A stretch of DNA of 64,000 nt. Origin: Antitrichia curtipendula (Eukaryota > Streptophyta > Bryopsida > Hypnales > Leucodontaceae). This document shows positions 58,260 through 64,000 of this stretch, piece by piece (position 1 is the first letter of the stretch; the number at the start of each line of letters is the position of its first letter). Under the pieces are notes generated by a model. The model made no database searches and had not been told where the DNA came from. It saw only the letters and a list, made by a program, of their open reading frames with translations. The translations under genes were made by a program, and so were the position numbers. The stretch lies in contig OX579638.1 in NCBI GenBank assembly GCA_951230915.1, positions 32,836,322 to 32,900,321 of the forward strand, read 5' to 3'.

Positions 58260-61207
58260 CTACAAGATTGAGCAGATTGAGCTTGGTAATGGTAATTCCT
58301 CTTGAATCTTCTCGAGTTCTTCACATATCTCTGTGGACTTTGGTCTCTTAACAGGATCCCCATGCCAGCATTGCTCAATCAGCGCCTTCAGCCCTGGATG
58401 CAGCCGAGCAGGCAGCGTTGGTCTGTCTCCGCCAATCACACGTTTATAGTCTGTAGTTAGTCGATCCCAAAACAAATAATTTCCTGTCAAGACTTCATAG
58501 CATGTCATGGCGAAACTGTAGACGTCTGCTGCCTTCAGGTCGAGCTTCTGAACAGTGTCGGGCTTCTTCCAATCGGCACCTCTTGGGAAAACTTCAGGTG
58601 CCCGAAAGAAGCCAGTGCCATCACCCAAGTTATGTCCTTCAAGTATTTCGATTTCATCCTCATTTATCGACAAACCGAAATCCACCAGCTTCACGTCGAT
58701 GTCCTTGTCATGTTCTTTCACCAGCACATTCGCTGACTTCAGGTCTCTATGCATCACGTCTCTGGAGTGTAGAAATGCCATTCCCAATGCAATCTTGTAG
58801 ATGATAGACAGGGCTTCATGGAGTTGAAAAGGTCCACTCACGCCTTTCAGAAGCCTTAGCATCCTTCTCTTCATTCGAGAATCAATCAGGTCTCGCAAAC
58901 TGCCATCCATGAGCTCCATCACAACCGAGCACCGCTGATTTGCATCCACGGAAAACCCAACCACCATCGCTATAAGAGGGTGGCGACTTAGCTTGATCAG
59001 ATAGTCTACTTCGTTCTGCAGAACTCGGATGTCCGGGAACTTGGATTTCTTGAACACCTTCACGGCGAAGGTGCAACCCAACCAAGTTCCCTTGTGCACT
59101 CTAGCAGAAGATCCTCTCCCAATGCGTCGCCCTATCTTGAGCTTGTCTGGCTGAATTCGCAGATGCTCGGGTACTGAAAGAGCACTCTCACTTCGTTGAA
59201 TCCCACCATCGCCCTTCATGCCAGACACACTACAATCATTTGAAATATCTTGTTCTTTCCCCAGCAGTCCCGCAAAGACTACAAAAACGTGGAGAATCCA
59301 CTTCCAAACGCTCAGCACCACGTCTTGGCCAGAAAAGTTGTTAGACACAACAATAGGCTTCCTCGATCTGATAAAATCCAAAAGGTAACAGATTTCATCA
59401 AATCCTGGTCGCTTGTTGGGCTCAGGATCCCAACACTGTCTTATGAGCCCCTTGAGATCCTCATCCAAATCGCCAGGGAGCTCAGGCCTCACGCCTGCAT
59501 GAATCTGCTCAAGTAGTTTTTTTCCTGCTATTCCATCAAAAGGGTATTTTCCTGTCACAACTTCATAGCAAGTCATCCCGAAGCTATAGACGTCGCTTTT
59601 CTTCAACAAGTCACTAGAAGGCTCCACCCCATCATAGAGTTTAATAGCCTCGGGTGCAGTCCATCGGGGCCGCCTCGTCCGACTTGCTTGTTTGAACGCC
59701 TCCTCATCCCAAACTTTGCCAAGCTTCTGTGAGCCCCGAAGGTCAGCAATCTTCACGTCAAGATGCTGGTCAGATTTCTTCACCAGAATGTTCGAGCACT
59801 TGAGATCTCCATGAGCATATTTCTGTGTGTGCATGTACAGCATGCCCTTTGCAATCTGGGTTATGATGTCCAGTTCTTCAGGACGCTTGAAAGGCCGGGG
59901 TTTCCGTTTCGGGTAAGGCTTCAAATTCATATTTCTCTCATTCATGAAGTTTCGCAAATCAGTATCCATCAACTCCATTAGGAAAACACATTGTTCTGCA
60001 TCTCTCTTGACGCCGACAAATACTAGCTTGACAATATGGGGGTGTCGCATTTTCTCGAGAGAACCAACCTCCATCAACAGCTGCTTATCGTTCCAACCAG
60101 CCAGATCAGTTGCAGTAGATTTGAACACCTTCACAGCATAGTCAATATTCATAAATTTGCCAAAACGTACAACAGCCCAACCCAGCTCGTTCACGTTATC
60201 TTGCTTGCTCTTAAGCACAACCTCGCGCACAGGGTCCTCGATTTTGATAGCGGCCAGATCAATTTTAAGATAAGTGGGCAACTCGTCACTGGAATCTGAA
60301 AGACGACTCTTCTCCCGCACCACCTGGGTCACTTTCTCCATGTCCATTTCTGTTGTATGCTCACAGTCTTGGATTTGAGCCATGTCCGAAGGCATCGTCT
60401 TTAAATCCAGGTTAGCATCCTCTGTCAGCGCCTGCGTCCTCTGGTCTCCTGAGGATGATTCAAAGTCTTTCACTGGCCCACGCTCGCTATAACTATCGAA
60501 GTCGAATTGCGCCTTCAAGGTATCAAGCTCCTCGTGAATCTCCTTGAATGATTCTCGGTTATCTGTCCGGCCAAGCAAAATGATGATACTTTTGGAATCA
60601 GCATAGGACGATACAAGAGCCTCTCCTTTTCGTAGCACAGTGAGCAGCTCATCAAGAGCAGGATAGTGATTTCGGCTGCTGTCATCAGAAGATTTTCCGC
60701 CATTGAAATTCTTATCCCACCCCATACCACGCTTCAGTCCTTCACCAATGGCACTGAAACGATTGGCAAGGCGCTTGCACTGCTGCTTATTCGCACGCAA
60801 GGTGCGGGAAATTGTGCAGACGTGCTTGATGACTTCTAAGGCTTGCCGGACTTGCGGAATCGGCTCCATGGCACTCTCCCATGCACCGCGATCTGAAATA
60901 AAGAACTCCAAGATTCTGTTCAGGTTCACGTCTGACATACAAAGAAGAGCTGAATGCCTTCCAATGTTTGCAACCACGATAAACATTCATCAGATCTGTT
61001 GAAAATCAGAAGGACAGCTTGGTTGATTGCTTTAGTTCATACTTGTTAGTCCCAGTTTCACAAGGAAAAAGCCAGACACCACAACCCAAGTTTCTACATG
61101 GTATAAAGTATAAAGCACCCCACATCCAAAGATTCGGTATTAGAAAGTAAAAATACCTTCAGAATGTCCAGAAGAGCTTGAACCATCAAGCTTCACGACA
61201 TCGGCAC
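58260..61207 (-). CDS. Protein with helical N-domain, pseudokinase and active-type kinase in tandem (5' end unresolved)
   Basis: A probable signalling kinase. The last exon is open from 60986 (908 codons). Residues 40-165 are helical with AWESAMEPIPQVRQALEVIK and ANKQQCKRL, resembling the HeLo/DUF1221-type N-domain of plant MLKL-like kinases. Kinase domain 1 (about 245-545) keeps Lys286 (YAVKVFK) but has HGD for HRD (392-394) and DLR for DFG (415-417), plus a degenerate Gly loop: a pseudokinase. Residues 551-576 are hydrophobic (VLSVWKWILHVFVVFAGLLG). Kinase domain 2 (616-895) has GRGSSARV, Lys643, HRDLKSAN (746) and DFG (769): active type. Start: the ATG at 60986 is doubtful. An acceptor at 60932 (TATGTCAG) joins residue D19 in frame to a 51-nt exon, 61157-61207 (ADVVKLDGSSSSGHSE), which has its own donor and acceptor. 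A further exon may lie at 62290-62525 (phase fits, no ATG seen). So the true N-terminus lies upstream. Confidence 0.85.
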
Positions 61208-62800
61208 CTGCAATCACCAAATATTCAAAGTTCGAAACTCAAATGGATTTACTCAAAGCTGGAAGACAGCCAGCACCAACACAAACAAACAGAAGACAAC
61301 TAAAATTAACAGGTTTACTTTCATTTCTTGTGAACAAGAGCACAGATTGTAAATAGAATCAGAAAGTGGACTAATGGACATGTTGAGAATACATTGGCAA
61401 CCCAAATTAATAAGGAAGGGGATACTAAACTGAGAGGAACCTAATCCTACCTCCTGTACTGGTCCTTGTTACCTATAGCAACTCACTATTCATACCTTGG
61501 TTGGGCTTGTTACCACGTGACAGTAGTTGACCCATTTCCGTCCGCCTTAGATTGGTCTGCAACCTCCTATTTTGAAGTTACATAAGAATTTCATAAAGAG
61601 TGGAAAGAATTGATCTCAACAGATTCTGCTCTTGTACCCCAAAGATGTCTCCACAACGGTATACTTCTGCTCAAAATCACACTGCTTTAGAAGCTGGAAT
61701 GCTTTAAGAAACATTACATGGAATCCTCTAGCTACCTTACAGACAACAAGAAAGCTCGACTAGGTTATGTAACAGACAGCTCTGGTCATTCACCATAAGA
61801 CGAGACCTCCGATGAATGTTGACAAGCGCAGAAGATCCTGAACATCAAAACCCCACCGACAAGGTCCCTGCATCCACTAGTTTACTCCCAAGCTTACAGA
61901 CAACGACTGATACAACCAAAAAGTTGCCGCAGGAGTAAAGCATACCAAGCATGCGAGATGAAATCCTGTAAGCAGGCGTGTCGGTCACCTCCTCCTCCAA
62001 GTCCCACGGTATTAATTTCTGTAGAGATTACTTGCCAGAACCTGCGATTGTGCCAAACATAAACGAGCTCAGAACGCAGAAGATTTGAACATCCATAAGA
62101 ACTAATTTCCAAGTGCAATAATTGCATCCTGAAGAGCTTTTAGCTCGTGCTTAAAGCCGTTCACCCAATCCTAATGAACAAGGAAGGAAACAAAGCAGCA
62201 GCATCCAAGACATACTGATTCAAGAACTGATTCAATAAGAGCATGGCATCTGAATTTTTTGGGTCCCAAGCTCTGTCTCAGTAAGATGTTAACCTAGAGC
62301 TCTGTTTCTGTTTGCACAACGTGAACACCTCTTACGATTGACTGAAAGCTCCAACACGCAAGAGCACAAAGAATTGAAAGAAAGACAAGTAATACCACAA
62401 CCACCAGAAAACCGAGGCGAATCTGAGGATAACCTTTCTCGCACCACGTCACTGGCTGTCGACTCAGCATTCAACGCCCACCAGTTCCGAGACACCGCAG
62501 AAAAGCTTGAACTGCCGAAGCACAAGCACTCGATCAGCAGACGTCAACCATGGCTGCCTTCCCTCAAAGGAAACCTCAAAAGAGACCTCAAAGACTCACG
62601 AATCTCACACGAAAACTCTCTCTCTCTCTCTTGCGGAACTTGTTGCTCTTCAAATACCTGAAGCAGCAGAGACGGATGTGCCTGAACTCCATCGACAGGG
62701 TCAATGTCGGTACACACTCCCGCATCTTGTACAGACAATTCGAGTTTTAAACTACTGAAGAGTCTGTGATGATAAAAACTAAGGTAGACAAGCCTATGTA
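61208..62800. other. Probable 5' region of the minus-strand kinase gene
   Basis: Expected to contain one or more upstream exons and a long first intron. A minus-strand frame at 62290-62525 ends in GGC followed by a GTATTACT donor whose phase fits the 61157-61207 exon. No ATG is present in that frame, so either the first exon is further upstream or this is untranslated leader. Confidence 0.35.
62616..62632 (-). promoter_or_regulatory. GA repeat (CT on plus strand) upstream of the kinase gene
   Basis: A (CT)n run on the plus strand, i.e. GA on the coding strand of the kinase gene, like the runs before the GT92 gene. Leaders and core promoters of plant genes often carry these. Placement relative to transcription start is unknown. 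Confidence 0.3.
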
Positions 62801-64000
62801 CCACCCTGATTCGCGATCTGACTATGTTGGAGTCAACTTCAATGGGGTCACCTATTTTTCAAAGGTGTATGCATGTTTCACAAATCAAACCCAAGTGGAA
62901 TTATAATTTTCTAATGAAAATTGAAATTTCTATGAATTGTTGAAGTTGACTGCCCTGAAATTACAAATCCGCCCATGGATTAATTTATAAAAGTCAGATC
63001 AACAACCCATTACCGCCATAAATTGTATCTATGAGTACTTGGATATCCACCAATCAATGGTAGACACGTCACCCAAGCTGAAATTAATGAACTGATTTTG
63101 TCAGAAAAATAGATGGACTTAGGTGAATTTCAGGGTGGTAATGGGGCCAAAAGTAAGATGTCAGAAATAGGAAGTTGGCGAGAATAGGTTGGTTTACCTT
63201 ACATGCCCTCGAGTTTGACAAAAGCAGTAACGTATTCACTGACCTTGAAACAGTTGAAAGTGTTCCAGTTCGTCTTAAATTTTTGTTTTGAAAGTGTTCC
63301 ACTTGAGTTAATTATTCTGCTTATATGAGGCTCATGTATCCCAAATGCTCCAGAAAGTCAGACGTTGGAATCAACTGCTTGTTCACAAATTCCTACACGC
63401 CATATTGCCATCTTGCCCTAAACCATGTCTGCCAAATTGCAATCTTCTACACGATCACAACATGGGTAGCATGGCATTCCTTAGATTCAAAGACTTAGGA
63501 GACATTTTTTTATTTTTTTTAACATACGACCTTCAAGGGCCTCAACTAGGAGAGACCTAACACCACCACGGCAATCCATGGACCTAATCCTCGTCAGGAA
63601 CAAGTGGAGGGACAAACCCCTTCCTTGTGCGCCAGCACAAAGAGTTCACACACGAGCAATGTCAGTATAGGGAGTTGAACATGGAACCTCAGGACATAGT
63701 GTTTTGATTTGACAAGTAAAGTCAAACTGTCCATTATTGCCATCCACCCAATTCTGACACCTAGGGAACCCTCCCATTTGCGTTAGTGATCCACACATTA
63801 TTACAATCTTACCAACCTTTTATCATAATGGCAATGCACTTGAAAGCGGATACGTCAATGAACCATACTTCAACAAGGATCTACTCATGCTTTAACATTT
63901 CACCTTTAAAAATTCACTTTTTATCAAAATATCTTCATCCTTTTTGCAAATGACTCCTCTCAAACTTTTCAATCCTTGGAAAATATGGGAGCTAGCAAAT
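62801..64000. other. Non-coding flank
   Basis: Only short open frames. No repeat border, RNA or exon could be supported before the window ends. Confidence 0.35.

Overview
The window is nuclear DNA from a land plant. Four expressed-looking genes with GC-richer exons lie in AT-rich, repeat-laden DNA. Introns follow GT-AG rules, and the proteins are plant families: a cell-wall pectinesterase, a plastid RETICULATA-type protein, a GT92 galactan synthase and an MLKL/DUF1221-like kinase. The exon/intron contrast, modest introns and the two-kinase protein suggest a seedless plant, most likely bryophyte grade. That placement is an inference; no marker here fixes the species.

Layout. 1-3000 holds a broken minus-strand gene with coiled-coil and cysteine-cluster segments, carrying an in-frame stop and a frameshift. 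5988-6839 is an intronless basic/serine-rich protein of unknown function. 7.1-10.7 kb contains short repeats, foldback elements and eroded coding remnants. 16834-19579 is a six-exon secreted pectinesterase. 20.5-33.7 kb is almost purely repetitive. It holds a Harbinger-type MITE, several TTAA-flanked (piggyBac-like) non-autonomous elements, a 122-bp tandem triplicate and a 1.9-kb field of recurring CCAANTTGG motifs. 34637-40585 is a nine-exon gene for a plastid protein with ChaN-like (DUF399) and RETICULATA-like (DUF3411) domains. It has a tandem triplication in one intron and a duplicated downstream region. 41.4-53.9 kb is again gene-free, with MITEs, an 88-bp palindrome and more TTAA elements. 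55150-57101 is a two-exon GT92 galactan synthase. 58260-61207 (minus) encodes a protein with an N-terminal helical domain, a pseudokinase and an intact kinase; its 5' exons are incompletely resolved.

Two of the four confident genes act on pectin: the pectinesterase demethylates homogalacturonan, and the GT92 enzyme family extends galactan side chains. They lie about 36 kb apart and are not an operon or evident cluster. The main result is the mobile DNA. At least nine elements share TTAACCCCTAAA-type ends, and there are separate MITEs with CACTA-like, Harbinger-like and Mutator-like termini and target duplications. No transposase gene is visible for any of them, so all must be mobilised in trans or be extinct. 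Splice sites and domains were assigned by eye, without alignment or expression data.
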